Shown: in pieces, positions 55,610 to 64,000 of the stretch
How positions within the stretch are numbered: position 1 is the first letter of the stretch
Layout of the letters: the number at the start of each line of letters is the position of its first letter
Assembly: GCF_032391395.1 (NCBI RefSeq)
Contig: NZ_CP135916.1
Coordinates: forward strand, 1,302,001 to 1,366,000
Source: Sphingomonas sp. Y38-1Y
Lineage (GTDB): Bacteria; Pseudomonadota; Alphaproteobacteria; Sphingomonadales; Sphingomonadaceae
DNA: 64,000 nt
Direction: 5' to 3'
Notes under the pieces: generated by a model
What the model saw: the letters and a program-made list of their open reading frames with translations, nothing else
Databases searched by the model: none
What the model was told of the DNA's origin: nothing
Position numbers and translations under genes: made by a program

Positions 55610-57952
55610 ATGATCGTGGCGACGGGATCGGCGGCGCTGGCCGGGGCCGTGCTCGCCTTGCTCGTCGCGGGTGCCGCCTGGGCGCTCTACACCGGCCTGA
55701 AGATGCGCGCGGCGGCGCGCGGCACCGACAGCGACAATGCGCGGCTCTGGGCACTGATCCGGTCGGCGCCCGCGCGCGCGCTGGTGGTGCGCGGCGACGG
55801 GCGGGTCGAGGCGTCGAGCCAGCTGCTAGTTTGGTTGGGATTGTCCTCGCCGCCGCGCGAGCTGTCGGGCCTGTCGGCGGACGGCGCCGGGCTGGTGCGC
55901 GAGGATGCCGATCGGCTGGCGGCCGCGATCGAGGGTGCGCGGCGGGCGGCGATCCCGTTCCGCCTGCCGGTGCGCGCGGTGGGAAGCGACCGGCTGTTGA
56001 TGGCGGCGGGCGAGCGGGCCGCGTCGGCGCTGACGCGCGATGCCGGGGTCATCGTCTGGTTCTTCGACGCAACGGAAACGCAGGGCGAAGTGCAGCGGCT
56101 GTCGGAACGGGTCGAAATGCTGCGCGACGCGTATCAGGCGCTGAAGGGCCTGATCGAGGCGGCGCCGATGCCGATGTGGTATCGCACCGGCGACCTGAGG
56201 CTGGCGCTGGTCAACACCGCCTATGTCGCGGCGGTCGAGGCGAACGATGCGGACGATGCAGTCGCGCGGCAGGTCGAGCTGGTCGAGATGGGCGCGCCCG
56301 GCGCACCGCCCTCCCAGGCACTCGCCGCGCAGGAGGCGGGGGCACCGCGCGCGACCGCGCTGCCGGCGACGATCGGCGGGCAGCGACGAATGCTGCGCGT
56401 CCATGACGTGCCGCTTGCCGATGGCGGGATCGCCGGCTTCGCGATCGACATCGAGGATCTGGAGCGAGCGCGGACCGGCATCAAGCGCTTCGGCGAGGCG
56501 CAGCGGGCGATGCTCGACCGCATCTCCGCCGGCGTCGTGCAGTTCGGCCCCGACCGCGCGCTGGTCTTCTGCAACCAGCCGTTCCGCCGGCTGTTCGCGA
56601 TGCGCGGCGAGTGGCTGGCCGACCGGCCCGAGTTCGACCGCGTGCTGGAACGAATGCGCGAGGCGGGTAAGCTCCCTGAGGTGCGCGACTTCCCCGGCTG
56701 GAAGAACGAGCGGCGCGGCTGGTTCACCGCGGCCGATGCGCAGATCGAGGAAGGCTGGCACCTGGCCGGCGGCATCCACCTGCGTGTCGTTGCGCAGCCG
56801 CTGCCCGATGGCGGGCTGCTGCTGATCTTCGAGGATCGGACCGAGCAGGTACAGCTCGCCAGCGCGCGCGACACGCTGCTGCGCGTCCGCACCGCGACAA
56901 TCGAGAATCTGTTCGAGGCGATCGCCGTGTTCGCCGCCGACGGCCGGCTCCAGCATTGGAACAACAAGTTCCGCACCGCCTTCGGCCTGGACGAGACCAT
57001 GCTTCAGGGCCATCCGCGCGTCGATGCGCTGGCCAAGGAAGTCGCGCCGCGGCTCGCCAATCCGTCGCGCGCGGCACTGATGGCCGAGCTCGTCCGGTCG
57101 GCAACTGCCGAGCGGCTCCAGCGCGGCGGGCGCGTCGCCTTTGCCGACGGGAAGCATTTCGAGTTCGGCGCGGTGCCGCTGCCCGACGGCAACGCGCTGC
57201 TGACGATGCTCGACATCTCCGACAGCCGGAAGATCGAGCAGGCCCTACGCGATCGTGCCGAGGCGCTGGAAGCCGCGGACCGCGTCAAGACTGCGTTCGT
57301 CGCGAACATGAGCTATGAGCTCCGCACGCCGCTCACCTCGATCAAGGGCTTCGCCGAGATGCTGGAGGGCGGTTATGCCGGCGCGCTGACGGAAACGGGG
57401 CAGGGCTATACCGCCGCCATTCTCGAATCGGTCGATCGGCTGGGTGCGCTGGTCGACGATGTGCTCGATCTGACGCAGGCCGACCAGCCGCCGGTGCGCG
57501 AGCCGCTGGGCGTCGGCGATGCCGCCGAGGCCGCCGCCGCCGCGGTCGCGCCGCTCGCCGCCGACAAGCGCATCGACCTCGCCACCGAGGTAAAGGGCAC
57601 TGCGGGCAAGGTGCAGGCGGAGGGCAGGCGCATCCGCCAGGCAATCGAGCATGTGCTTCGCCACGCGATCTTCGGCACGCCCGCGGGCGGCCGGGTGCTG
57701 CTGCATGTCGATGGCGATCGCGACCGGGCGCGGATCGTCGTGTCCGACGACGGGCCGGGCATGTCGCCGGAGGCGCAGGCGCGCGCGTTCGACCGCTTCG
57801 CGCGGCACGGCGTCACCGGCTCCGGCGAGCGCGCGCTTGGCCTCGGCCTCGCCATCGCGCGCCAGGCGATCGAGGCGCATGGCGGCACGGTGACGCTGAT
57901 GTCCGAACCGGGGCAGGGGACGCTGGTGACCATCGAGCTGCCGCGGCGATGA
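55610..57952 (+). CDS. divL: DivL-type PAS histidine-kinase-like protein with Tyr in place of the acceptor His
   Basis: A 780-residue membrane protein. One N-terminal transmembrane helix (about 7-27) precedes several PAS-like regions (about 170-290, 300-420, 430-540). The dimerisation helix reads FVANMSYELRTPLTSIKGF: Tyr569 occupies the position of the phospho-acceptor histidine. The ATPase domain keeps HVLRHAIFGTPAGG, DDGPGMSPEAQ and GLGLAIARQAIEAHGG. This matches Caulobacter DivL, a tyrosine pseudokinase of about 770 residues that controls CckA and polarity. The downstream order tsaE-amgK-murU-addB-addA is also that of DivL loci. Its stop overlaps tsaE by 4 bp. Confidence 0.85.
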   Translation: MIVATGSAALAGAVLALLVAGAAWALYTGLKMRAAARGTDSDNARLWALIRSAPARALVVRGDGRVEASSQLLVWLGLSSPPRELSGLSADGAGLVREDADRLAAAIEGARRAAIPFRLPVRAVGSDRLLMAAGERAASALTRDAGVIVWFFDATETQGEVQRLSERVEMLRDAYQALKGLIEAAPMPMWYRTGDLRLALVNTAYVAAVEANDADDAVARQVELVEMGAPGAPPSQALAAQEAGAPRATALPATIGGQRRMLRVHDVPLADGGIAGFAIDIEDLERARTGIKRFGEAQRAMLDRISAGVVQFGPDRALVFCNQPFRRLFAMRGEWLADRPEFDRVLERMREAGKLPEVRDFPGWKNERRGWFTAADAQIEEGWHLAGGIHLRVVAQPLPDGGLLLIFEDRTEQVQLASARDTLLRVRTATIENLFEAIAVFAADGRLQHWNNKFRTAFGLDETMLQGHPRVDALAKEVAPRLANPSRAALMAELVRSATAERLQRGGRVAFADGKHFEFGAVPLPDGNALLTMLDISDSRKIEQALRDRAEALEAADRVKTAFVANMSYELRTPLTSIKGFAEMLEGGYAGALTETGQGYTAAILESVDRLGALVDDVLDLTQADQPPVREPLGVGDAAEAAAAAVAPLAADKRIDLATEVKGTAGKVQAEGRRIRQAIEHVLRHAIFGTPAGGRVLLHVDGDRDRARIVVSDDGPGMSPEAQARAFDRFARHGVTGSGERALGLGLAIARQAIEAHGGTVTLMSEPGQGTLVTIELPRR

Positions 57953-58395
57953 TCGCGCTGGGCGACGAGGCGGCGGCGCTGGCGCTGGGCGCCAGGCTGG
58001 CGGCGGTGCTGCGGGCGGGTGATGCGGTGACGCTGTCGGGGCCGCTGGGCGCAGGCAAGACGACGATCGCGCGCGGCCTCCTCGCGGCGCTGGGGCTGGA
58101 GGGGGAGGCGCCGAGCCCCAGCTATGCGATCGTCCAGAGCTATCAGCCGCCGGAAGTCCGGCTGCCGGTGATGCATGTCGATCTCTATCGGATCGAGGAC
58201 GAGGGCGAGCTGCTCGAACTCGGGCTGGACGACGCACGCTATGACGGCGCGCTGGTGGTCGAGTGGCCCGAGCGGGTCGGGGCCCACGTCTTTCCGGATG
58301 CCCTTCGCGTGACGCTGATCGTCGCCGAGGACGGGTCGCGCGGCTTGACAGCGGACGTGCCGGCGGCATGGGAAGCGCGATGGCCCCTGACCTGA
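57949..58395 (+). CDS. tsaE: tRNA threonylcarbamoyladenosine biosynthesis ATPase
   Basis: TsaE is the small ATPase of the complex that makes t6A37 in tRNAs reading ANN codons, together with TsaB and TsaD. The 148-residue product has Walker A GPLGAGKTTIARGLL (near 30), PSPSYAIVQSY and HVDLYRIEDEGELLELGL. ATG 57949 overlaps the divL stop (ATGA). Its end overlaps amgK by 16 bp. Confidence 0.94.
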   Translation: MIALGDEAAALALGARLAAVLRAGDAVTLSGPLGAGKTTIARGLLAALGLEGEAPSPSYAIVQSYQPPEVRLPVMHVDLYRIEDEGELLELGLDDARYDGALVVEWPERVGAHVFPDALRVTLIVAEDGSRGLTADVPAAWEARWPLT

Positions 58396-59360
58396 ATCCG
58401 CCGGCCGCGGCGCTGCCCTTCCTCGCGGCGCTCGGCTGGGGCGATGCCGAGATCCAGCCGATCCCCGGCGACGCCTCGTTCCGCCGCTATTTCCGCATCG
58501 TCGCGCCGGGACGCAGCGCCATCCTGATGGCTGCGCCGCCCCCGCGCGAGGACCCGCGCCCGTTCCTCTCGGTGGCGCGCTGGCTGACCGATCGTGGATT
58601 CGCCGCGCCCGAAATCCTGGGCGAGGATCTGGGCCGGGGCCTGATCCTGCTCGAGGATTTCGGCAATGCCCGAATGCGCGAGACCGTCGACGCGGCGCCC
58701 GAAAGCGAGCTGCGGCTGTATGAAGAGGCGGTGCGGCTGCTCGTCCGGCTGCACGAACATGCGCCGATGGACCTGCGTCCCTATGACATGGCAGAATATC
58801 GGCGAGAGGCGGCGCTGCTGACGGAATGGTATTGCGCGGCGCTGGGGCTGGACGTCGATGTCGACGGGTATGCGAGGGCGTGGGAGGCGGTGCTCGCGCC
58901 GCTGTCGCCGCCCAGCGTCACGGTGCTGCGCGACTATCATGCCGAGAATCTGATGCTGATCGAGGGGCGGGCGGAGACGCTGGGGCTGCTCGATTTCCAG
59001 GACGCGCTGGCGGGGCATCCCGCCTACGACCTCGTCTCGCTGCTCCAGGATGCGCGGCGCGACGTGCCGACGGCGATCGAGGCGGCGATGCTCGACCTCT
59101 ATGTGCGAACGGTCGGCGCCGACGAGAGCTTCGCGATCGCCTATCACGTGCTCGGTGCGCAGCGGAACGCCAAGATCGTCGGCATCTTTACCCGGCTGTG
59201 GAAGCGCGACGGCAAGCCGCGTTACCCGACGCTCTGCCCGCGCGTGTGGGGATATCTGGAGCGCGACCTGGCGCATCCGGCGCTGGCCCCTGTGGCGGCG
59301 TGGTTCGATGCCAACATCCCGCCGCACCTGCGCGGCGATCCGGTCGAGCTCGCGCGCTGA
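58380..59360 (+). CDS. amgK: Aminoglycoside-phosphotransferase-fold sugar kinase (AmgK-like)
   Basis: A 326-residue kinase predicted to phosphorylate the anomeric carbon of N-acetylmuramate and N-acetylglucosamine for peptidoglycan recycling. Fold landmarks are PGDASFRRYFRI (ATP loop), LILLEDFGNARM, the catalytic loop LRDYHAENLML (Asp and Asn) and LLDFQDALAGHPAYDL (metal site). ATG 58380 has GGAA 5 bases upstream; 58368 is an alternative. It is followed by murU in a TGATG overlap, the pair that bypasses de novo UDP-MurNAc synthesis and gives intrinsic fosfomycin tolerance in Pseudomonas. Confidence 0.87.
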   Translation: MAPDLNPPAAALPFLAALGWGDAEIQPIPGDASFRRYFRIVAPGRSAILMAAPPPREDPRPFLSVARWLTDRGFAAPEILGEDLGRGLILLEDFGNARMRETVDAAPESELRLYEEAVRLLVRLHEHAPMDLRPYDMAEYRREAALLTEWYCAALGLDVDVDGYARAWEAVLAPLSPPSVTVLRDYHAENLMLIEGRAETLGLLDFQDALAGHPAYDLVSLLQDARRDVPTAIEAAMLDLYVRTVGADESFAIAYHVLGAQRNAKIVGIFTRLWKRDGKPRYPTLCPRVWGYLERDLAHPALAPVAAWFDANIPPHLRGDPVELAR

Positions 59361-60115
59361 TGGCCCAGACGCTCTCGCTTCGGCCCAACCCCGACGTTGC
59401 GGTGCCCAGGACCGCGATGGTGATGGCCGCGGGCCTCGGCAAGCGGATGCGTCCGCTGACGGCGACGCGCCCCAAGCCGTTGGTCGAGGTCGCGGGCAAG
59501 CCGCTGATCGACCATGTCTTCGACCGGCTGCGCGCGGCCGGCGTCGCAAGGGCGGTGGTCAACGTCCATTATCTCGCCGACGTGCTGGAGGCGCACCTCC
59601 GCCACCGCGTGAAGGGCATCGAGATCGCGGTGTCCGACGAACGATCGCAATTGCTCGAGACCGGCGGCGGGCTGGCGCACGCGCGCGGGCTGCTGGGCAA
59701 CGAGCCGATCCTGTGCGTCAATTCCGACAATCTGTGGGTCGATGGGCCGATCGACGCGATCGTGCAGCTGGCGCAGATGTGGGACGCCGACCGGATGGAC
59801 GCGCTCCTCCTGATGGTGCCGCTCGCGCGGGCGAACGGCCATTCGGGGCGCGGCGACTTCCACCTCGATGCCGAGGGACGGATCGTGCGGCGGCGCGCGG
59901 CCGGCCGGCTGGCGCCGTTCGTCTATACGGGCGTCCAGATCCTCAATCCGGCGATCGTGCGCGATTATCCCGAAGGGCCGTTCTCGACCAACCTGTTCTG
60001 GAACCGCGCGATCGAGGCGGGGCGCGCTTATGGCGCCGCGCATGAGGGACTGTGGTTCGATGTCGGCAGTCCCAAATCGATCGGAATGACCGAGGCATTG
60101 CTCGCCGATGGCTGA
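59360..60115 (+). CDS. murU: N-acetylmuramate-1-phosphate uridylyltransferase (MurU-like)
   Basis: A 251-residue nucleotidyltransferase predicted to make UDP-MurNAc from MurNAc-1-phosphate and UTP. The signature AMVMAAGLGKRMRPLTATRPKPLVEV (in parts: AAGLGKRMRPLT, RPKPLVEVAGKPL) starts near residue 22. SDERSQLLETGGGLAHAR and CVNSDNLW (metal-binding Asp) follow. Mannose-1-phosphate guanylyltransferase is the older annotation for the same family. The start overlaps the amgK stop by one base (TGATG), and addB overlaps its end by 8 bp. Confidence 0.88.
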   Translation: MAQTLSLRPNPDVAVPRTAMVMAAGLGKRMRPLTATRPKPLVEVAGKPLIDHVFDRLRAAGVARAVVNVHYLADVLEAHLRHRVKGIEIAVSDERSQLLETGGGLAHARGLLGNEPILCVNSDNLWVDGPIDAIVQLAQMWDADRMDALLLMVPLARANGHSGRGDFHLDAEGRIVRRRAAGRLAPFVYTGVQILNPAIVRDYPEGPFSTNLFWNRAIEAGRAYGAAHEGLWFDVGSPKSIGMTEALLADG

Positions 60116-63056
60116 AGCGGCCAGAGGCCCTTCGGTTTCCACCATTCCCGCGCACAAGGCGTTTGCCGACACGCTCGCGATCGGGCTGATGCGGCGATAC
60201 GGGCGCGAGCCGATGGGGCTGGCGCGCGGGGTCGTCATCGTGCCGACCAGCCGCGCGGTGCGGGCGATCACCGATGCGTTCGTGCGGCTGAGCGAGGGCG
60301 GGCTGCTGCTGCCCCGCATCGTCGCGATCGGCGACACCGACTTGGACGAGGCGGTCGGGCCGTTCTTCGACCCCGCGGACGCCGCGCCGGTGCCGCCCGC
60401 GATCGAGCCGCTCAAGCGCCGGCTGATCCTCGCGCGGCTGCTTCAGGAGGCGCGGCCGGGCCTCGACCCCGCCGAGGCCGTGCGGCTGGCCGGTGACCTC
60501 GCCCGCACGCTCGACCAGTTGCAGGTCGAGGAGGTCGACCCGGCACGGCTGCGCGCGATCGATCTGTCGGGCGAGCTGTCGCAGCATTGGGCGACGGCGC
60601 TGTCGACGTTCGAGGTGGTGCTCGACCGCTGGCCGGGCGAGCGCGCGCGGCTGGGCGTCATCGACCTGGCCGAGCGGCGGCGGCAATTGCTCGACCGCGC
60701 GTGCCGGCACTGGGCAAATGCGGCGCCCGCGCGGTTCGTATGCGCAGCGGGCGTGACCTCGCCGGTGCCGGCGGTGGCGCGGCTGCTGCGCTGCGTGGCG
60801 GGGTTGCCGGAGGGGTTCGTCGTGCTGCCGGGTCTCGCGACCGGGCTGGACGATGCGGCGTGGGACGCGCTGGGGCCGCACGCACCCGATCCGGTGAGGG
60901 GCATCACCCGCCCGTCGATCGAGACGCACCCGCAATTCGCGCTCAAGCTGCTGCTCGACCGAATGGGCGTTGCGCGCGAGGAGGTGCAGCCGTGGCGCGT
61001 TGCGAGCGAACTCGACGCGCCGCCCGCGCGGGGGCGGGCGATCGACAGCGCGATGCTGCCCGCGAGCCTCACCCACCGCTGGCCGACCCTGCCCAAGGGC
61101 GAGCGCCGCTTCGACGGCGTGACTGCGATCGAGGTGGCGACCCCGGCCGAGGAGGCGCAAGCGATCGCGCTCAAGCTTCGCGAGGCGCTGGAGGTGCCGG
61201 GGCGCACCGCGGCGCTGGTGACGCCCGACCGCAACCTGGCCGCGCGCGTCGCCGCGCATTGCGCGCGCTGGGGAATCGCGATCGACGATTCGGCGGGCCG
61301 GCCGCTGGCGATGCTGGCGCCGGGGACGTTGCTCCTCGCCATCGTCGAGGCGGCGGGGCAAAGCTTCGCCCCGATGGCGCTGCTGGCGTTGCTCAAGCAT
61401 CCGCTGGTCGCGGCGAGCGATCCCGAGCGGCGCCTCAAGTGGTTGGAGGGCGCGCGGCGGCTCGACCTGGCGCTGCGCGGCCCGAGGCCGGCGCCGGGGC
61501 TGGCGGGCATCGACGCGCATCTTCGCGAGGGCGACGCGCGCACCGCGCGGCTGCGCGAGGCGGCACGCGAGTGGTGGGACGGCGTGCGCGATTGCCTCGC
61601 CCCCGTCGCGGCGATGGCGGAGGGCGGCGACCGGCCGCTCGGCGATCATGCGGCGCTACTGCGCGAGGCGGCGACGTTGCTGGCGGGCGATGCCGCCTGG
61701 GCGCGTGCCGAGGGGCGGGCGGCGGCCGATCTGCTCGAGGCGCTGGAGCGCGACGGCGGCGAGGGGCCGCGCGCGATCTCCGCCGGCGCGCTGCTGCCGT
61801 TGATGCGCAACCTGCTCGACGAGGTGGCGATCCGGCCGCCGCAGGGCGGGCATCCGCGGCTCGCCATCTATGGCCTGATCGAGGCGCGGTTGCAGAGCGC
61901 CGACGTCGTCGTGCTTGGCGGGCTGAACGAAGGATCGTGGCCCGCGCTGCCCGCGCCCGATCCGTGGCTGGCGCCGCGCATCCGCGGCGAGCTTGGCCTG
62001 CCGTCGCTCGAACGCCGGATCGGTCTCGCCGCGCACGACTTCGCGATGGCGCTCGGCGCGCGCGAAGTGCTGCTGACGCGCGCGCGGCGAGATGCGTCGG
62101 CGCCGACGATCCCGTCGCGCTTCTGGCTGAGGCTGGAGGCGCTGGCCGAAGGGTTGGAGTCCGAGCCGGGATTGAACGGCTGGGTTCGCGCGCTGGATAC
62201 CGCCGCGCATCGTCCGGCGGCGCGACCGGCGCCGTGCCCGCCGCTCGCGGACCGGCCGGATGCGATCAGCGTGACCGAGGTCGACCGGCTGAAGGCCGAT
62301 CCGTACGCCTTCTACGCGCGGCGGATGCTGCGGCTGTCGCCGCTCGATCCCGTCGACGCCGATCCGAGCGCGGCGTGGCGCGGGACCGCGGTGCATTCGA
62401 TCCTGGAGGCATGGTCGCGCCGCGACGGCCACGATCCGGTGCGGCTGGTCGAGCGCGCGCACGCGATGCTTGCCGACACGCGAACGCACCCGATCGTCCG
62501 CGCGCTGTGGCGCCCACGCCTGATCGCCGCGGTCGAATGGATCGCCGCCGAGCTGACCCGCCAGATGGGTGAGGGCCGACGCGTGCTGGGCGTCGAGGAA
62601 TCGGGCGCGATCGCGATCGAACGCGTGACGCTGACGGGCAAGTACGACCGCATCGACCGGATGCCCGACGGCAGCCTGGGCATCGTCGACTACAAGACCG
62701 GCAAGCCGCCGAGTCCCGCGGCGGTGGCGGCGGGGTTCAGCCTACAGCTCGGGCTCATCGGCCTGATCGCCGAGCGCGGCGGGTTCGACCGGATTACGGG
62801 CGAGGCGATGAGCTTCGAATATTGGTCGCTGGCGAAACGCGGCGATGCGCTCGGCTATACGCAGAGCCCGGTCGGCGGGCGAAGCGGCATCGCGCCGGAG
62901 GATTTCGTCGGCATGGCGCACGACCATTTCGTCGCCGCGGTGCGCGAGTGGCTGACGGGGGAGGCGCCGTTCACGGCCAAGCTGGTGCCAGAGATGGCGC
63001 CCTATGCCGAGTATGACCAGCTGATGCGGCGGGACGAGTGGTATGGGCGTGATTGA
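60108..63056 (+). CDS. addB: Double-strand break repair protein AddB (alphaproteobacterial type)
   Basis: AddB is the nuclease/scaffold subunit of the AddAB enzyme that processes DNA ends for RecA. The 982-residue product is in the usual alphaproteobacterial range. An N-terminal inactive helicase-like region starts near GVVIVPTSRAVRAITDAF. The C-terminal RecB-like nuclease domain shows AWRGTAVHSILEAW (about 755) and GKYDRIDRMPDGSLGIVDYKTG (Asp/Glu-x-Lys site, about 860). It is read directly after murU; addA follows, but only after a 123-bp gap filled by a palindromic repeat. Confidence 0.93.
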   Translation: MAEAARGPSVSTIPAHKAFADTLAIGLMRRYGREPMGLARGVVIVPTSRAVRAITDAFVRLSEGGLLLPRIVAIGDTDLDEAVGPFFDPADAAPVPPAIEPLKRRLILARLLQEARPGLDPAEAVRLAGDLARTLDQLQVEEVDPARLRAIDLSGELSQHWATALSTFEVVLDRWPGERARLGVIDLAERRRQLLDRACRHWANAAPARFVCAAGVTSPVPAVARLLRCVAGLPEGFVVLPGLATGLDDAAWDALGPHAPDPVRGITRPSIETHPQFALKLLLDRMGVAREEVQPWRVASELDAPPARGRAIDSAMLPASLTHRWPTLPKGERRFDGVTAIEVATPAEEAQAIALKLREALEVPGRTAALVTPDRNLAARVAAHCARWGIAIDDSAGRPLAMLAPGTLLLAIVEAAGQSFAPMALLALLKHPLVAASDPERRLKWLEGARRLDLALRGPRPAPGLAGIDAHLREGDARTARLREAAREWWDGVRDCLAPVAAMAEGGDRPLGDHAALLREAATLLAGDAAWARAEGRAAADLLEALERDGGEGPRAISAGALLPLMRNLLDEVAIRPPQGGHPRLAIYGLIEARLQSADVVVLGGLNEGSWPALPAPDPWLAPRIRGELGLPSLERRIGLAAHDFAMALGAREVLLTRARRDASAPTIPSRFWLRLEALAEGLESEPGLNGWVRALDTAAHRPAARPAPCPPLADRPDAISVTEVDRLKADPYAFYARRMLRLSPLDPVDADPSAAWRGTAVHSILEAWSRRDGHDPVRLVERAHAMLADTRTHPIVRALWRPRLIAAVEWIAAELTRQMGEGRRVLGVEESGAIAIERVTLTGKYDRIDRMPDGSLGIVDYKTGKPPSPAAVAAGFSLQLGLIGLIAERGGFDRITGEAMSFEYWSLAKRGDALGYTQSPVGGRSGIAPEDFVGMAHDHFVAAVREWLTGEAPFTAKLVPEMAPYAEYDQLMRRDEWYGRD

Positions 63057-63086
63057 TCCCCGTTCCTACCGATCAAAACGCGTCGT

Positions 63087-63171
63087 ACCCCGGCGAAGGC
63101 CGGGGTCCAGTGACGCGAAGCTGCTGGTTGCCATCCACGTGCTCCAACTGGACCCCGGCCTTTGCCGGGGT
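63087..63171. repeat. Palindromic repeat pair, family B, between addB and addA
   Basis: Inverted arms ACCCCGGCGAAGGCCGGGGT and ACCCCGGCCTTTGCCGGGGT, about 41 bases apart. The second arm ends 8 bases before the addA ATG. It is the same family as at 49.0 and 52.5 kb. Confidence 0.87.
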
Positions 63172-63179
63172 AAAGCACC

Positions 63180-64000
63180 ATGAGCCGCCCACTCCATTCT
63201 CTCCGCGGTGCGCAGCGGGACGCGAGTCATCCGGAACGCCATGTCTGGCTCGCCGCGTCGGCTGGGACCGGCAAGACGCAGGTGCTGGCCGCACGGGTGT
63301 TCCGGTTGCTGCTGGCGGGGAGCCGACCCGAGGCGATCCTGTGCCTGACCTTTACCAAGGCGGGCGCGGCGGAGATGGCCGAGCGGATCGCGGGCACGCT
63401 CGCGCGCTGGGTGCGGCTCGACAGCAACGATCTGTTCCACGAGCTGCGCGGACTGGGCGAGCCCGCCACCCCCGACCAGGTCGAGCGCGCGCGGACGCTG
63501 TTCGCGCGCGTGCTCGACGCGCCTGGTGGCCTTCGCATCCAGACCATCCACGGTTTCTGCCAGAGCCTGCTCGCCGCCTTTCCGGCGGAAGCGGGGCTGG
63601 TGCCGGGCTTCCGTCCGCTCGAACCGCGCGAGCAGGCGGTGCTCCGCCGCGACGCGCTCGCCCGGCTGCTGGAGGACGAAGCGCGGGAGGGGCGGGTGCG
63701 CGTCGAGGAAGCGATCGGCGCGCTCGCGCTCCGCCTCGGCGAGGCGCGGGTGGAGGCGTTCCTCCATGCCTGTGCTGCCAAGCCCGATGCGATGGACGCG
63801 CTGCCGATCGGTGACGGGATCGCGCCGTGGCTGCGCCGCCAGCTCGGCCTGCCGGCGGGCGACGTCGATGCCGAGATCGAGGCGTCATGCGGCGACGATC
63901 GCTTCGACCTCGAAAGCCTGCGCGCGCTGTCGGCGCTGCAATCGGGCTGGGGGACGAAGCGCGGGCTCGAGCGCGCGGACGTCATCGCCGCCTGGCTTGC
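63180..64000 (+). CDS. addA: Double-strand break repair helicase AddA (5' part, runs off the window)
   Basis: The first 273 residues of the UvrD/RecB-family helicase-nuclease subunit AddA. ATG 63180 opens MSRPLHSLRGAQRDASHPER, followed by Walker A LAASAGTGKTQVLAARVF (about 24-41), motif Ia CLTFTKAGAAEMAERI and LRIQTIHGFCQSLLAAFPAEAG. The reading frame is open to the last base. Spacing to the repeat's stem leaves no usual Shine-Dalgarno (AAAGCACC precedes the ATG), so translation may be weak or use the repeat's structure. Confidence 0.93.
   Translation, partial: MSRPLHSLRGAQRDASHPERHVWLAASAGTGKTQVLAARVFRLLLAGSRPEAILCLTFTKAGAAEMAERIAGTLARWVRLDSNDLFHELRGLGEPATPDQVERARTLFARVLDAPGGLRIQTIHGFCQSLLAAFPAEAGLVPGFRPLEPREQAVLRRDALARLLEDEAREGRVRVEEAIGALALRLGEARVEAFLHACAAKPDAMDALPIGDGIAPWLRRQLGLPAGDVDAEIEASCGDDRFDLESLRALSALQSGWGTKRGLERADVIAAWL

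Overview
The window is a high-GC (roughly two-thirds G+C by eye) chromosomal segment of an alphaproteobacterium, most likely a sphingomonad (Sphingomonas or a close relative). This rests on the gene repertoire and order (DUF1285-NUDIX-cca, tig/clpP/clpX/lon/hupB, divL-tsaE-amgK-murU-addB-addA), an abundance of outer-membrane and c-di-GMP proteins, and palindromic intergenic repeats of the kind common in sphingomonads. Most operons are tightly packed, with 4-bp ATGA/GTGA overlaps.

Layout. 0-9.2 kb: parC, a GGDEF-EAL protein, the DUF1285-CoA pyrophosphatase-cca operon, a MarR regulator and malate synthase G. 9.2-12.7 kb: a phosphatase / FHA protein / Ser-Thr kinase cassette of the type VI secretion threonine-phosphorylation type, with no secretion genes nearby. 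12.7-17.5 kb: a LysM lipoprotein that appears frameshifted, a second EAL protein, a cytochrome c and a TonB-dependent receptor. 17.5-23.8 kb: a lower-GC integrative island in the 3' end of queA. It holds a tyrosine recombinase, a candidate type II restriction-modification system with a possible controller protein, and small unknown genes. It is bounded by three copies of the queA 3' end, which implies two tandem insertions. 23.6-30.8 kb: queA, a periplasmic cyclophilin, a secreted subtilase, coaD-ispA-xseB and an aldehyde dehydrogenase. 30.8-33.9 kb: rnpB, a DUF7832-like gene, a J-domain protein, a thioredoxin-fold ferredoxin-like protein, sufE and tRNA-Leu(UAG).

34-48.3 kb is the protein quality-control region: tig, a glycosyltransferase, clpP and clpX, then an envelope and signalling block (GGDEF, L,D-transpeptidase, lipoprotein, ChaA-type antiporter, M1 peptidase), then lon with a plausible heat-shock promoter, hupB and tRNA-Val(CAC). 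48.3-55.4 kb: DUF4168, purC, DUF4349, FadL-type porin, hemerythrin, proC-ybjN and a DUF4136-like lipoprotein. 55.6-64 kb: divL (phospho-acceptor His replaced by Tyr), tsaE, amgK, murU, addB and the start of addA, which runs off the window.

The most notable points are the tandem queA island with its R-M module and chimeric QueA C-terminus, the orphan TagH/PppA/PpkA-like cassette with a HAMP-tailed kinase, the DivL-type tyrosine pseudokinase, two probable frameshifts, and several families of palindromic intergenic repeats.
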